Source: Streptomyces seoulensis (GTDB lineage Bacteria; Actinomycetota; Actinomycetes; Streptomycetales; Streptomycetaceae). Taken from it: a stretch of DNA of 64,000 nucleotides. Position 1 is the first letter of the stretch. Each line of letters begins with the position of its first letter. Both the position numbers and the translations under genes were made by a program. Below, piece by piece: positions 8,314 through 18,734 of the stretch. Under the pieces are notes generated by a model. It was not told the DNA's origin. It saw only the letters and a list, made by a program, of their open reading frames with translations, and searched no databases. The DNA lies in assembly GCF_022846655.1 (NCBI RefSeq), contig NZ_AP025667.1:4439001-4503000 (forward strand). The letters are read 5' to 3'.

Positions 8314-8327
8314 AGGTCGTACGACCT
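8314..8327. promoter_or_regulatory. Perfect 14-bp palindrome at the promoter of the small-protein/HTH pair
   Basis: AGGTCGTACGACCT is fully self-complementary and ends 5 bp upstream of the start at 8308, where a ribosome binding site would be expected. The core GTCGTACGAC resembles GntR/FadR-type half-sites (GT..AC). It could be autoregulatory or bind the GntR protein at 29 kb; this is inference. Confidence 0.5.
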
Positions 8328-8389
8328 TAGTGGACCCGGCCGTGAACCGGTCGGCCCCGCGGACGGCGGTACCGCGGGGCCGGCCGGTC

Positions 8390-10804
8390 TCAGCGGGGCA
8401 GGCCGGTCTCAGCGGTCGCCCAGCCGGTGTCGGGCGCCGTGGTCAGGGTGAAGTCCAGCCTGCCGGCCGGGAGCGCCTGGGCCGGGGTGAGCCAGGAGCG
8501 GGTGACGGGGTGGCCGTCGCGGCGCACGGCGCCCGTGTAGACGTGGGTGTCGTCGGCCTCGGGGGCGGTGATGACGAGGTCGGCCGGGCCGGGCCGGTCC
8601 ACGGTCGCCTTCGGGAAGACCGGGGCGCCGAGCAGGAGGGCGGCGCTGCCGGGGGTCTGCGGGTAGATGCCGAGGGCGGAGAAGACGTACCAGGCGGACA
8701 TGGTGCCGAGGTCGTCGTTGCCGGGGAGGCCGGCGGGGCCGGTGCCGTAGACGGTGTCGAGGATGCGGCGGACCGTCGCCTGGGTCTTCCAGGGCTGTCC
8801 GAGCGCGTTGTAGAGCCAGGGGGCGTGGATGCCGGGCTCGTTGGTGGGGTCGTAGCGCAGGGGGTCGCCGCCGCGCACGGACCAGGAGCCGTCCGGGTTG
8901 TGGAAGAAGCCGTCGAGGCGGGCCCCGGCCGCGCTCCGGCCGCCCATCGCGTCGGCGAGGCCCTGGATGTCGTGGGGCACCATCCAGGTGTAGGTGGCGC
9001 TGGTGCCCTGCGCGAACCCGATGTCGCTCGCGGGGTCGAAGGGCGTGACCCAGGTGCCGTCGAGCTTGCGGGCCTGGATGTGGCCGGTGGCGGGGTTGAA
9101 GACGTTGCGCCAGTAGGCCGCGCGGTCGGTGAAGACCTCCGCGTCCTGGTCGTGGCCGAGCAGGCGGGCCCACTGGGCGAGGGAGAAGTCCGCGACCGCG
9201 TCCTCCAGGGTCTCCGCCGCGCCTCCCCAGCAGTGGCAGGCGTCCTGGGGGGCGTAGTGGGAGACCAAGTACTGGGCCAGATTGGGCCGTTGTCCCTCGC
9301 ACTGGCCGGGGCAGCCCGCGTCGGAGAGGTCGTCCGGGGTGGGGACGGTGGCCTGGCGGACGAGGGAGGCGTAGGCGCCGCGGTAGTCGAAGTTCCGCAC
9401 TCCCATGGCGTAGAAGGTGGCCAGGGTGGCGGCGGACGGGTCGCCGGTCATGACGTGGGTGGCGCCGCTGATGTGCACCCAGCGGTCCCAGACCCCGCCG
9501 TTCTGTTGGGCGAAGTTGTACAGCGACTGCGCGAAGTCGCCCGCGACCGTGGGCCGGAGCAGCGCGAGCAACTGGATCTGCGCCCGGTACTGGTCCCAGC
9601 CGGAGAAGTTGCTGTACTGCGCCCGCTGCCCGCGCGCCAGCCGGTGCACGGCCTGGTCCATGCCCCGGTAGCGGCCGTCGGTGTCGCTGATCAGGTCGGG
9701 CTGCATCAGGGAGTGGTAGAGCGCCGTGTAGAACGCGGTACGCCGGGCCGTACTCCCGCCCTCGGCGCGTACGGTGCCCAGTTCGCGGTCCCAGTCCCGC
9801 GCCCCGGTGGCGGCCACATCGGCCACGCTCGCCCGCGCCGGGATCTCGTGGCGGAGGTTGGCCTCGGCTCCCGCGAGGCTCACGTAGGAGATGCCGACCC
9901 GCATGTGGACATCGTTGTCGGCCGCCGTGTCGAAGCCGACCCAGCCGCCGGAACCGCGTCCCGCGCGGTCGGCGCCCGTGGCGTAGCCCTCGCCGCCGGA
10001 GGCCGTGGTGGAGCCGGGCGAGAGGGTGCCGTCGTGCCAGGTGCCGGTGGTGGAGAAGGCGCGGTCGAAGGTGGCGCTGAAGTGGAGCCGGTAGTAGCTC
10101 TTGCGGTTGTTGGTCCCGCCGTTGGCGCGGCGGCCGCAGAACGCGCCGGTCAGCACCCAGCCGGTCACCTTGCGGTGGGCGGCGTCGATGTCGACGTGCG
10201 CGTCCTCGCTGCCGTTGAGGGAGTTGGAGACGCGGAAGAGGAGGCTCGCCGGGCTCCCTGCGGGGAAGGTGAAGTCGGCGACCCCGGCCCGCCTGCTCAC
10301 CGCGAGGTCCGCCGAGGCGCCGGAGGCGAGGCCCAGGGTGTAGCGGCCGGGCACGGCCTTCTCGTCGGCGTGGGAGAAGTTCGCCGCGTAGACGGCGTCC
10401 TTGGTGTCGGCGGACGGGGAGGACGTGATGTCGCCGGTGAACGGCATGATCGGGACGTCCCCGGCCGCGCCGGGGTTGCAGCCCGCGCCGTTGACATGGG
10501 TGAGGCTGAGGCCGCGTATCCGGGTGGTGTTGTACGCGTACCCGTTGGCCGCGCCGGTGCTGGTCTGATCCCCGGCGGTGCTGGTGGGCGACCAGGCGAT
10601 CATGCCCTGGGGCAGGGTGGCGCCGGGGAAGGTGTTGCCGCCGTTCGCTGAGCCGATCAGCGGGTCCACCAGCGACGACAGTCGCTCCGGGCCGCTCGCC
10701 GCGACGGCCGGGAAGGGGGCCGCCACGGCGAGCGCGGTGGTGACGGCCGTGACGGCCGATCTCGTGCCGAGCCGTCTCGCGGCGCGGAGGAGGGCGTGGC
10801 GCAT
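8390..10804 (-). CDS. Secreted GH92-family alpha-mannosidase
   Basis: The 804-residue product starts at 10804, where a signal peptide follows (RRLGTRSAVTAVTTALAVAA, cut near AVAAS). GH92 signatures are VDPLIGSANGGNTFPGATLPQGM, WDQYRAQIQLLALLRP, the GGAAETLEDAVADF region, and GNDDLGTMSAWYVFSALGIYP, which carries the conserved acidic residues. GH92 enzymes are Ca-dependent exo-alpha-mannosidases, mostly alpha-1,2. This one would act outside the cell on mannans or mannosylated glycoproteins. It is monocistronic, with no sugar transporter beside it. Confidence 0.9.
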   Translation of the reverse strand: MRHALLRAARRLGTRSAVTAVTTALAVAAPFPAVAASGPERLSSLVDPLIGSANGGNTFPGATLPQGMIAWSPTSTAGDQTSTGAANGYAYNTTRIRGLSLTHVNGAGCNPGAAGDVPIMPFTGDITSSPSADTKDAVYAANFSHADEKAVPGRYTLGLASGASADLAVSRRAGVADFTFPAGSPASLLFRVSNSLNGSEDAHVDIDAAHRKVTGWVLTGAFCGRRANGGTNNRKSYYRLHFSATFDRAFSTTGTWHDGTLSPGSTTASGGEGYATGADRAGRGSGGWVGFDTAADNDVHMRVGISYVSLAGAEANLRHEIPARASVADVAATGARDWDRELGTVRAEGGSTARRTAFYTALYHSLMQPDLISDTDGRYRGMDQAVHRLARGQRAQYSNFSGWDQYRAQIQLLALLRPTVAGDFAQSLYNFAQQNGGVWDRWVHISGATHVMTGDPSAATLATFYAMGVRNFDYRGAYASLVRQATVPTPDDLSDAGCPGQCEGQRPNLAQYLVSHYAPQDACHCWGGAAETLEDAVADFSLAQWARLLGHDQDAEVFTDRAAYWRNVFNPATGHIQARKLDGTWVTPFDPASDIGFAQGTSATYTWMVPHDIQGLADAMGGRSAAGARLDGFFHNPDGSWSVRGGDPLRYDPTNEPGIHAPWLYNALGQPWKTQATVRRILDTVYGTGPAGLPGNDDLGTMSAWYVFSALGIYPQTPGSAALLLGAPVFPKATVDRPGPADLVITAPEADDTHVYTGAVRRDGHPVTRSWLTPAQALPAGRLDFTLTTAPDTGWATAETGLPR

Positions 10805-10974
10805 GCGTCGGGTCGCCTTTCTGCGGAGGACGTCGGGCGCCGCGAGGCTAGAAGCCCGGCCCGTGCGGGGGAAGGGGGCCGGGGGCCACGCTCGGTGAAA
10901 CCTCGGCGAATTCCCGGCCCCGCTCCCCCACGGCCCGAGTAGCGGCGCCGGGCGATCCGCAGGACGCTGAAGGC

Positions 10975-11208
10975 ATGGCCGGTCCGACACCGCACCCGCA
11001 CATCGTGGTCCACTCCCCGGCGCTCGACGGCTCGCGCCGGGTCACCGAGGGCGACGTGACGCTCGGCCTCGCCTCGCACCTGGACGACGTGGTCGAGATC
11101 CTGCGCATGGCCGACCTGGACCGGATCGAGGTCGAGGTGAGCGATCTGATCGACTGGCAGGGCGGCGGCCCGGACGACTGGCCGGGGCTGTCCGAGCACG
11201 AGCTGTGA
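10975..11208 (+). CDS. Small conserved hypothetical protein
   Basis: The 77-residue acidic protein (HPHIVVHSPALDGSRRV, LASHLDDVVEILRMADLDRIEVEVSDLIDWQGGGPDDW) has a beta-helix-beta look. It is divergent from the GH92 gene (170-bp gap) and faces the ligase operon. Only a weak ribosome binding site is visible (GCTGAAGG). There are no Cys residues, TM segments or catalytic motifs. Third-position GC is very high, which supports coding. Function unknown. Confidence 0.65.
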   Translation: MAGPTPHPHIVVHSPALDGSRRVTEGDVTLGLASHLDDVVEILRMADLDRIEVEVSDLIDWQGGGPDDWPGLSEHEL

Positions 11209-11347
11209 GGCGCCGGCCGCCGGGCCAACCTCAAATCCACCTCTGAAGACCGCCCGAAAGGCTTCAACCGCCTTCGCGCAGGGGCAGATTGAGGGTGCGA
11301 GGTCCCGCCGGGACGGGGGTGGCGGGATCTCGCTCACGGGGGACTCG

Positions 11348-11391
11348 GGGGCGCGGTCACGGCCGTACGGCCACGGGGGCGACCGCGCCCC
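11348..11391. terminator. Hairpin terminator of the acyl-CoA ligase operon
   Basis: An 11-bp GC-rich stem (GGGGCGCGGTC, 11348-11358, with 11381-11391) encloses a second palindrome, GGCCGTACGGCC (11361-11372). It lies just after the minus-strand ligase gene ending at 11401. There is no T-run, as is common for high-GC actinobacteria. Confidence 0.55.
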
Positions 11392-11400
11392 ACGAGCAGG

Positions 11401-13005
11401 TCAGGCGCCGTGGCTCCGGCGCAGCTCGACCTTGCGGACCTTGCCCGACACCGTCATGGGGAAGGTGTCGAGGAGCTCCAGCCGGCTCGGGATCTTGTAG
11501 TGGGCGAGCCGGTCCTGGCAGAAGGCACGCAGCTCGTCCAGGGTGAGCGGGTCGGCAGCATCGAGCGGGATGACACAGGCGAGGACCTCCTCGCCGTAGC
11601 GCTCGTGCGGTACGCCGACCACCTGGACGTCACGGATCTTGGGGTGGGCGTAGAGGAACTCCTCGATCTCGCGCGGATAGATGTTCTCGCCGCCCCGGAT
11701 GATCATGTCCTTGATCCGGCCGACGATCTCCACATAGCCGTCCTCGCGCATGACGGCGAGGTCGCCGGTGTGCATCCAGCGGCCGGCGTCGATGGCCTCG
11801 GCGGTCTTGTCGGGCTGTTCCCAGTAGCCGAGCATGACGCTGTAGCCGCGGGTGCACAGCTCGCCCGCCTCGCCCCGGGGCAGGGTGATGCCGGTGGCCG
11901 GGTCGACGACCTTGACCTCCAGATGCGGCAGGACGCGGCCGACGGTGCCGGTGCGGTGCTCCAGGTCGTCGTCGACGCGGGTCTGCAGGGACACCGGCGA
12001 GGTCTCGGTCATGCCGTAGCAGATGGACACCTCGGCCATGTGCATCTCGGCGACCACCCGTTTCATCACCTCCACCGGGCAGGGCGAGCCCGCCATGATG
12101 CCGGTGCGCAGGGTGGAGAGGTCGTAGCCGTCGAACTCGGGGAGGTTCAGCTCGGCGATGAACATCGTGGGCACCCCGTACAGGGAGGTGCACCGCTCCC
12201 GCTGGACGGCCTCCAGGGTGGCCTTCGGCTCGAAGGACGGGGCCGGGATGACGATGCAGGCGCCGTGGGAGGTGGCCGCGAGGTTGCCCATGACCATGCC
12301 GAAGCAGTGGTAGAAGGGCACGGGCACGCAGATGCGGTCCTGCTCGGTGTAGGCGATCGACTCCCCCACGAAGAAGCCGTTGTTGAGGATGTTGTGGTGG
12401 GAGAGGGTGGCGCCCTTCGGGAAGCCGGTGGTGCCCGAGGTGTACTGGATGTTGATCGGGTCGTCGCAGGACAACTCGGCCTCGCGCGCGCTCAGTTCCT
12501 CCGCCGGGACCTCGGCGCCGAGTGCGGTGAACTGGTCCCAGCTCCGGTCGCCGAAGTACACCGTCCGCGTGAGCCGCGGGCACTTGGGGCGCACTTCGTC
12601 CACCATGGCCCGGTAGTCGCTGCCCTTGTGCTCGACGGAGGCGAACAGCAGGGACACACCGGCCTGCCGGAGGACGTACTCGACCTCGTGGGTGCGGTAG
12701 GCCGGGTTGACGTTGACCATGATCGCGCCGGCCTTGGCGGTGGCGTACTGGACGAGCACCCATTCCGCGCGGTTGACCGCCCAGACGCCCACCCGGTCGC
12801 CCTTGGCCACCCCGGCGGCGAGCAGTGCACAGGCCAGCCGGTCCACGTCGGCGGAGAATTCGGCGTAGGTCCAGCGGCGCCCGGAGGGGACGTCGACCAG
12901 GGCCTCCCGGTCCGGCCAAGTGGTCGCCGTACGGGCCAGGTTGGCGCCGATGGTGTCGCCGAGCAGGGCTGTGGCGCCCGTGCCGTGCGTGTACGACAGG
13001 CTCAC
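11401..13005 (-). CDS. AMP-binding fatty-acyl-CoA ligase (FadD-like)
   Basis: The 534-residue ANL-superfamily enzyme contains [18 protein letters not shown] (P-loop-like A3), YGMTETSP (A5), [39 protein letters not shown] (A7/A8 hinge) and the catalytic lysine in [15 protein letters not shown] (A10). It would activate a medium/long-chain carboxylate to the acyl-AMP and then acyl-CoA. Its GTG start overlaps the previous stop (GTGA), so it is translationally coupled to the second ligase. Confidence 0.9.
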   Translation of the reverse strand: MSLSYTHGTGATALLGDTIGANLARTATTWPDREALVDVPSGRRWTYAEFSADVDRLACALLAAGVAKGDRVGVWAVNRAEWVLVQYATAKAGAIMVNVNPAYRTHEVEYVLRQAGVSLLFASVEHKGSDYRAMVDEVRPKCPRLTRTVYFGDRSWDQFTALGAEVPAEELSAREAELSCDDPINIQYTSGTTGFPKGATLSHHNILNNGFFVGESIAYTEQDRICVPVPFYHCFGMVMGNLAATSHGACIVIPAPSFEPKATLEAVQRERCTSLYGVPTMFIAELNLPEFDGYDLSTLRTGIMAGSPCPVEVMKRVVAEMHMAEVSICYGMTETSPVSLQTRVDDDLEHRTGTVGRVLPHLEVKVVDPATGITLPRGEAGELCTRGYSVMLGYWEQPDKTAEAIDAGRWMHTGDLAVMREDGYVEIVGRIKDMIIRGGENIYPREIEEFLYAHPKIRDVQVVGVPHERYGEEVLACVIPLDAADPLTLDELRAFCQDRLAHYKIPSRLELLDTFPMTVSGKVRKVELRRSHGA

Positions 13006-14675
13006 CGGAAGTCCTCCTCGCGGTACTCCTCCGCCGAGCCCGCGGCCGTGGCCTCGCGCAGTTCGATGCGGCGGATCTTGCCGGACACGGTCTTGGGCAG
13101 CGGCCCGAACTCCAGCCTGCGCAGCCGCTTGTAGGGCGCGAGCACCTCGCGGGAGTGCTCGAAGAGCGCCTTGGCGGTGCCGGGTCCGGGCTCCCAGCCC
13201 TCGGCGAGGACGACGTACGCCTTCGGCACCGCGAGCCGGAGTTCGTCGGGCGCGGGCACGACGGCCGCCTCGGCCACCGCCTCGTGCTCCAGCAGCGCGC
13301 TCTCCAGCTCGAAGGGGCTGATCTTGTAGTCGCTGGCCTTGAAGACATCATCACTTCGCCCCGTGTAGAAGACATATCCGTCTTCGTCACGCGAGCCGAT
13401 GTCGCCGGTGCGGTAGTAGCCGTCGGCCATCGCCTCGGCGGTGCGGGCGGGGTCGCCGTGGTAGCCGGTCATCAGGCCGGCCGGGCGTGCGGACAGGTCG
13501 AGCGCGATCTCGCCCTCGGTGGCGCCGGGCGCGCCGGTGACCGGGTCGAGGAGCTCGACGCGGTAGCCGGGGCTGGGGCGGCCCATGGAGCCCGGACGCA
13601 GCTCCTGGCCGGGGCTGTTGGAGATCTGCACGGCGGTCTCGGTCTGCCCGAAGCCGTCCCGGACGGTGACCCCCCAGGCCCGCCGGACCTGTTCGACCAC
13701 CTCGGGGTTGAGCGGTTCCCCGGCGGCGACGGCCTCGCGGGGCGGGGTGGCGAGCTGGGTCAGGTCGGCCTGGATGAGCATCCGCCACACGGTGGGCGGC
13801 GCGCAGAAGGTGGTGACGTGGGCCCGGTCCATCTCCGCCATCAGCCGGGCGGCGTCGAAGCGGGAGTAGTTGACGACGAAGACGGTCGCCTCGGCGTTCC
13901 AGGGGGCGAACAGGTTGGACCAGGCGTGCTTGGCCCAGCCGGGCGAGGAGATGTTGAGGTGCACGTCGCCGGGCTTCAGCCCGATCCAGTACAGGGTGGC
14001 GAGATGGCCGACGGGGTACGAGGTGTGGGTCTGCTCGACCAGCTTGGGGCGGGCGGTCGTCCCGGAGGTGAAGTACAGCATCAGCGGGTCGTCGGCCAGG
14101 GTCGGGCCGTCGGGCAGGAACCCGGCGGGGACCGCGTAGGCGTCCTCGTACGGCTCCCACGCCTCCTCGGGGAGGCCGCCGACCGAGATCCGGGTGTAGG
14201 TGCCGGGGACGTCGTCGAACTTGGCGGTGTCCTCGGCGCGTGCGATGACGTGCCTGACCTCGCCGCGCTCGACCCGGTCGCGCAGGTCGGCGGGACCGAG
14301 CAGCGGCGTGGCCGGGATGACCACGGCGCGCAGCTTCATCGCGGCGAGCATGGTCTCCCACAGCTCGGCCTGGTTGCCGAGCATGACGAGGACCCGGTCC
14401 CCGGCGCCGACGCCCAGCGCCCTCAGATGGCCGGCCACCCGGTCGGAGCGGTCGGCCAGTTCGGCGAAGGAGAGCCGGGTCTCGGTGCCGTCCTCCTCGA
14501 CGATGTGCAGGGCGGTGCGGTCGTTGCCGTCCGCGATCACGTCGAACCAGTCCAGCGCCCAGTTGAAGTGCTCGAACTCGGGCCAGCGGAAGCCGTCGTA
14601 GGCACCCTGGTAGTCCTCCCGGTGTTCCAGCAGGAAATCGCGGGCGCTGCGGAACAGCTCCGTCGGGCTTGTCAT
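13002..14675 (-). CDS. Acyl-CoA synthetase, medium-chain (MACS) type
   Basis: The 557-residue ANL enzyme has [70 protein letters not shown] (the [11 protein letters not shown] form is typical of medium-chain or aryl acyl-CoA synthetases) and [15 protein letters not shown] with the catalytic Lys. The chosen ATG at 14675 follows GAGGAGG. With the coupled FadD-like enzyme it forms a two-ligase operon. A GAF-LuxR regulator diverges from it across a strong palindrome, so it is likely induced by its acid or CoA substrate. Confidence 0.9.
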   Translation of the reverse strand: MTSPTELFRSARDFLLEHREDYQGAYDGFRWPEFEHFNWALDWFDVIADGNDRTALHIVEEDGTETRLSFAELADRSDRVAGHLRALGVGAGDRVLVMLGNQAELWETMLAAMKLRAVVIPATPLLGPADLRDRVERGEVRHVIARAEDTAKFDDVPGTYTRISVGGLPEEAWEPYEDAYAVPAGFLPDGPTLADDPLMLYFTSGTTARPKLVEQTHTSYPVGHLATLYWIGLKPGDVHLNISSPGWAKHAWSNLFAPWNAEATVFVVNYSRFDAARLMAEMDRAHVTTFCAPPTVWRMLIQADLTQLATPPREAVAAGEPLNPEVVEQVRRAWGVTVRDGFGQTETAVQISNSPGQELRPGSMGRPSPGYRVELLDPVTGAPGATEGEIALDLSARPAGLMTGYHGDPARTAEAMADGYYRTGDIGSRDEDGYVFYTGRSDDVFKASDYKISPFELESALLEHEAVAEAAVVPAPDELRLAVPKAYVVLAEGWEPGPGTAKALFEHSREVLAPYKRLRRLEFGPLPKTVSGKIRRIELREATAAGSAEEYREEDFR

Positions 14676-14793
14676 CCGTGTCCTCCTCGCTGCTGCGGTC
14701 GTCCACCGCCGGGGCCCCGTCGGGTGCACTCCCGCGTCCCGGACCATTGCCGGGCGGCTCTCCCCCATCGTCTAATCCGTGATGCGGGTCTCA

Positions 14794-14813
14794 CCACCCC
14801 CGAACGGGGGTGG
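14794..14813. promoter_or_regulatory. LuxR-type operator between the ligase operon and its regulator
   Basis: CCACCCCCG-AA-CGGGGGTGG is a perfect 9-bp inverted repeat, 21 bp before the regulator start and ~120 bp upstream of the ligase start. A CCCCC...GGGGG dyad is the usual form of actinobacterial LuxR-domain sites. Binding by the adjacent regulator is inferred. Confidence 0.6.
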
Positions 14814-14833
14814 CGGCACGAAGGAGCGAGAAG

Positions 14834-15667
14834 GTGGCAGCAGATGCCGTGGCGACGGCGGAGATTCGGGGTGCGCTGGCCGGGCTGCGGCGCGCGACGG
14901 GACTGCCGGTCGCGTTCGGCGGGGCGGTCGGTCCCGGCGCGGCGCAGATCCGGATCAGCGAGCTGAGCGGCACGGCGACCGCCGCGCTGCGCTCGCTGGT
15001 GGTGACCTCCGGCACCGGTCTCGGCGGCCGGGCGGTGGCGCTGGGCCGGGCGTGCGCGGTGCCGGACTACGCCGGCTCCCGCCGGATCAGCCACGAGTAC
15101 GACGCCCCGGTGGCCGCCGAGGGCCTGCGCTCGGTGCTGGCGGTGCCGCTGGTGGTGCGGCACCGGGTGCGCGGGGTGCTCTACGGCGCGCTGCGCACCG
15201 CCCAGCCGCTCGGGGACCGGGCGCTGGGCGGCGCGGTGGCGGCTGCGCGGGAGGTGGAGCGGGCGCTCGCGGTACGGGACGAGGCGCGCGGGCTGCTGGC
15301 GGTGCTGCGGCCCGGCGCGGCCGGACCGCCGGAGCCGGACGCGGGCCGGGAGCGGGTGCGTGAGGCGCACGCGGCGCTGCGGGCCCTGGCCCCGCGCATC
15401 GCCGACCCGGACCTGCGCGCCGAGCTGCTGGCGGCCTGCCGACTGCTGACGGCGCCGCCGCCGGCCGGTGACCCGGCGCTGGCGCCGCGTGAGCTGGACG
15501 TACTGACCTGGGTGGCGACCGGTGCCACCAACGCGGCCGTGGCCGACCGGCTGGGTCTGCGCCCGGAGACGGTGAAGGGATATCTGCGCTCGGCGATGCG
15601 GAAGCTGGGCGCGCACACCCGGGGGGAGGCGGTGACGGCGGCCCGCCGGGCCGGGGTCCTCCCCTAA
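14834..15667 (+). CDS. GAF-domain LuxR-type transcriptional regulator
   Basis: The 277-residue protein begins at GTG 14834, seven bases after GGAG. The in-frame GTG at 14810 lies inside the palindromic operator and has no ribosome binding site. Residues ~15-140 are a GAF-like sensor (GTGLGGRAVALGRACAVPDYAGS, LRSVLAVPLVVRHRVRGVLYG). The last ~65 residues are a LuxR HTH (LAPRELDVLTWVATGATNAAVADRLGLRPETVKGYLRSAMRKL). Divergent position implies it controls the two acyl-CoA ligases, perhaps sensing the acid or acyl-CoA. Confidence 0.85.
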   Translation: MAADAVATAEIRGALAGLRRATGLPVAFGGAVGPGAAQIRISELSGTATAALRSLVVTSGTGLGGRAVALGRACAVPDYAGSRRISHEYDAPVAAEGLRSVLAVPLVVRHRVRGVLYGALRTAQPLGDRALGGAVAAAREVERALAVRDEARGLLAVLRPGAAGPPEPDAGRERVREAHAALRALAPRIADPDLRAELLAACRLLTAPPPAGDPALAPRELDVLTWVATGATNAAVADRLGLRPETVKGYLRSAMRKLGAHTRGEAVTAARRAGVLP

Positions 15668-15849
15668 GGGGCCGCACCCGGCCGGGCCCTTGGCAACCGC
15701 CACCGAAACATGCCATTCACATAGGCCCGCTTTGAATTTGCCGGTGCCTGACGGGCTGTTATTTCCCTCACCACGACTTCTCGCCGAATTCCGGGCTCCG
15801 TTGCCTAGAATTTGGCCCGGACACGACACACGAGGGGAGCGGGCGAACC

Positions 15850-18687
15850 GTGCGACGGGACTTCCAGGAGCCTGCCCGATGCCGCCCCGACCTGCTCATC
15901 GGCCGCGAGGAACTGTTCGCCGACGCGAGGGAACAGCTCGCCTCGGGCGGCAGTGTGCTGGTGCACGGCCCGGCCGGAATAGGGAAATCGACCTTCCTGC
16001 GGGCATTGGCCGAGGAATACGGCGCCACCGCGCACACCGTCTTGCGCTGCTCGGCGACCGAGTCCGAATCGCATCTGCCCTTCCTCGCCCTCGCCGACCT
16101 CCTCGGGCTGGTCCTGGACGAGATCGCGCCGCACCTCCCCTCGGCCCAGTTGACCGCGCTGGAGTCGGCGCTCACCGGCCGGGGCGAGTCCAGCCTCCAG
16201 CGCGACGGCCTCGCCCTGCGCCTGGCGGTGCTCTCCGCCCTGCGCGCCCTCGCCGCGCGCGGCCCGGTGCTGCTGGTCGCCGACGACCTCCAGTGGCTCG
16301 ACCCGGCCAGCGCCGAACTGCTCGGCTTCGCCGCCCGCCGCCTGGAGGGCACCCCGGTCCAACTGCTGTGCGCGGTACGCACGGAGGGCCCGGAGAGCCA
16401 GGAGTACGACCGTCACCTGCGTGCCTGTCCGCCCGACACCGCAGCCGTCCGGCTGGGCCCGCTGAACCGCGCCCAGGTGGCCCGGCTGCTGGACCACCGA
16501 GGACACGGCGCGCTGCCCCGGTCCACCGTCCGCGAGATCCACCGCACCAGCGGCGGCAACCCGCTGTTCGCGCTGGAGCTGAGCCGCGCGCTCGCCGACA
16601 GCCCCACCCCGCCCCGGCCCGGCGAACCGCTGCCGGTGCCGACCTCGCTGCGCGCCCTGGTGCTCAGCCGGCTGGACATGCTCTCGGTGGAGGCCCGCCG
16701 CACCCTGCTGGTCGCCAGCGCGGGCGCCCGCCCCACCCCGGCCCTGCTGCACGCGGCCGGCCGGGAGAACGCCGAGGCGGAGTGCGCCCAGGCCGCCGAA
16801 CTCGGCCTGCTCGCCACCGAGCCGGAGGCCCCGGCCGTACGGTTCGCGCACCCCCTCATCTCCGCCGCCCTCTACGCCGAGGCGCCCGCGCCGGAACGGC
16901 GGGCCGCGCACGCCGCGCTGTCCACCGCCGCCTCCGACCCCATCGAGCGCGCGCGGCACCTGGCGCTCGCCACCACCGGCACCGACCCGGACGTGGCGGC
17001 CAGGCTCGCCGGGGCAGCGACCCTCGCCCGTGACCGGGGCGCGCCCTCCGTCGCCGCTCAGCTCGGTCTACTGGCCGCGCGCCGCACCCCCGCCGACGGG
17101 GTGCCCGGCCCCGAGGAGCGGCGGCTGACGGCAGCCGAGGACGCGATCACGGCGGGCGAGGTCGACCTCGCCCGTGACATCGCCCGCGAGGTGCTGAGCC
17201 GTACCGCCGTGCCCGCCGAACGGGTCCGGGCCTGGATCGTCGTCATCGACACCGCCGGCCACACCATGGCCGAGGTGGACGCCGTCTTCCCGCAGGCGCT
17301 CGCCGACGCCGGGCAGGACCCCCGGCTGCTGGCCCTGGTCAACTACCAGTTGGCCTGGCGCGCGCTGATCGTGCAGGGCGACTTCACCGAGGCCCGTACG
17401 GCCGCCGCGCACGCGGCCGCGCTGGCCGCGCACGGCCAGGACCGGCGCACCGAGCTGCTGGCCCTCGCCTTCCAGGCGCAGACGGAGACCCTGATGGGCC
17501 ATCCGGAGGCGCCCCGCACCATCAAGCGGGCGCTGCGCGAGCCGCAGGACGCCTCGGTGGCGTGCCATCACAACGGGGCGGGCAGCGCGCGGTTCCGCTG
17601 GCTGGTCATGGGCGACCGGCTGACCGAGGCCCGCGGCACGGTCACCGCGCTGCTGGGCGAGGTGCGGCGGCGGGGCTCGGTGGAGAGCGAGGTGCACTTC
17701 CTGCGCGGGCTCGCGGAGACCGAGCTGCACGCGGGGCACTGCGGGCGCGCCCTGGAGCTGGCCCGCGAGGCCCTGCGGCTGGCACGGGACTCGGGGATCG
17801 GGGAGACCGCCTCCGCCATGCTGACCTCGCTGGCCGAGGCGTCCGGCGGGGACGTGGGCCGGGCGCTGTCGCTGGCCCGCGAGGCGGTGGAGCACGCCGA
17901 GCAGGACGGCGACCAGATGTACCTCTCGCGGGCGCTCGCCGCCCTCGGGTACGCCCAACTGGTGGCCGGGGACGCGGCGGGGACGGTACGCGCGCTGCGC
18001 CGGGTACGCCGTCTGGAGCAGGACCTCGGCATCACCGACCCGGCGCGCGGCCGCTGGCACGGCGATCTCGCGGAGGCGCTGGTCCGGATCGGTGAACCGG
18101 CCGAGGCGCAGGACGTCATCGACATCAGCCGGGAGCACGCCGAGCGGCTGGGCCGGGCGAGCGTGCTGGCGGTCCTGGACCGGGCGGAGGCCCTGGTGCT
18201 GGCGGCCCGCGGCGACCACGAGGGGGCGCTGACCCGGCTGACGTCCGCTCAGGACCGGCTCACCGAGCTGGGCTACGGCCTGGAGGCGGCCCGCGCCGCG
18301 TTCTCCCTGGCCCAGCTCCGCGCCCGCTCCGCCGAGGGGGCCCGCCGGAAGGGCACGGCGTACGACGAGGCGACCCGGCTGTTCCGGCGCTGCCGGGCGC
18401 TGCCGTGGCTGCGCCAGGTGGACGAGGCCCGTACCGCGCCCGAACCCGCCCCGCCGGTACCGGTGCCGGACGCCCCGGAGGCGCTCGACGCGCTGGCGGG
18501 GCTGGCTGCGATGGAGCGTCAGGTGGCCGCGCTGGTGATGGAGGGCGCCACCAACCGGGAGATAGCGGCACGGCTGTTCGTGAGCGTGAAGACGGTGGAG
18601 GCGACCCTGACACGGGTCTACCGGAAGCTGGGCATCCGGTCGCGGGTGGACATCGTCCGATTGGCCGCAGGTCGCCGCGCGAAGTGA
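15850..18687 (+). CDS. LAL-family (large ATP-binding LuxR) transcriptional regulator
   Basis: The 945-residue protein has a Walker A at residues 40-48 (GPAGIGKST) and a Walker B near residue 140 (VLLVADDLQWLD). A long alpha-helical TPR/MalT-like region follows, and a C-terminal LuxR HTH (MERQVAALVMEGATNREIAARLFVSVKTVEATLTRVYRKL). This is the LAL layout: ATP-dependent activators that often govern pathway-specific or secondary-metabolite genes. The start is GTG with GGGGAGCG upstream. No biosynthetic cluster is adjacent, so its targets are not evident. Confidence 0.9.
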   Translation: MRRDFQEPARCRPDLLIGREELFADAREQLASGGSVLVHGPAGIGKSTFLRALAEEYGATAHTVLRCSATESESHLPFLALADLLGLVLDEIAPHLPSAQLTALESALTGRGESSLQRDGLALRLAVLSALRALAARGPVLLVADDLQWLDPASAELLGFAARRLEGTPVQLLCAVRTEGPESQEYDRHLRACPPDTAAVRLGPLNRAQVARLLDHRGHGALPRSTVREIHRTSGGNPLFALELSRALADSPTPPRPGEPLPVPTSLRALVLSRLDMLSVEARRTLLVASAGARPTPALLHAAGRENAEAECAQAAELGLLATEPEAPAVRFAHPLISAALYAEAPAPERRAAHAALSTAASDPIERARHLALATTGTDPDVAARLAGAATLARDRGAPSVAAQLGLLAARRTPADGVPGPEERRLTAAEDAITAGEVDLARDIAREVLSRTAVPAERVRAWIVVIDTAGHTMAEVDAVFPQALADAGQDPRLLALVNYQLAWRALIVQGDFTEARTAAAHAAALAAHGQDRRTELLALAFQAQTETLMGHPEAPRTIKRALREPQDASVACHHNGAGSARFRWLVMGDRLTEARGTVTALLGEVRRRGSVESEVHFLRGLAETELHAGHCGRALELAREALRLARDSGIGETASAMLTSLAEASGGDVGRALSLAREAVEHAEQDGDQMYLSRALAALGYAQLVAGDAAGTVRALRRVRRLEQDLGITDPARGRWHGDLAEALVRIGEPAEAQDVIDISREHAERLGRASVLAVLDRAEALVLAARGDHEGALTRLTSAQDRLTELGYGLEAARAAFSLAQLRARSAEGARRKGTAYDEATRLFRRCRALPWLRQVDEARTAPEPAPPVPVPDAPEALDALAGLAAMERQVAALVMEGATNREIAARLFVSVKTVEATLTRVYRKLGIRSRVDIVRLAAGRRAK

Positions 18688-18734
18688 CGGCACCCCCGGT
18701 TAACTGAGCCGGACCGAGGGTTTTCCCTCCCGCG

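Noticed and set aside
8382..8415. Direct repeat GGCCGGTCTCAGCGG (two copies) at the end of the GH92 gene
   Set aside because: Short, one copy in coding sequence and one across the stop. No symmetry or regulatory context.
7766..10651. A 961-codon open frame on the + strand opposite the HTH and GH92 genes
   Set aside because: It is antisense to genes with clear family motifs, has Gly/Val/Arg-rich nonsense composition, and crosses several gene boundaries. It is a GC-codon-bias shadow.
15801..15811. TAGAAT as a -10 box for the LAL gene
   Set aside because: There is no matching -35 at the right distance, so a promoter cannot be supported from this alone.
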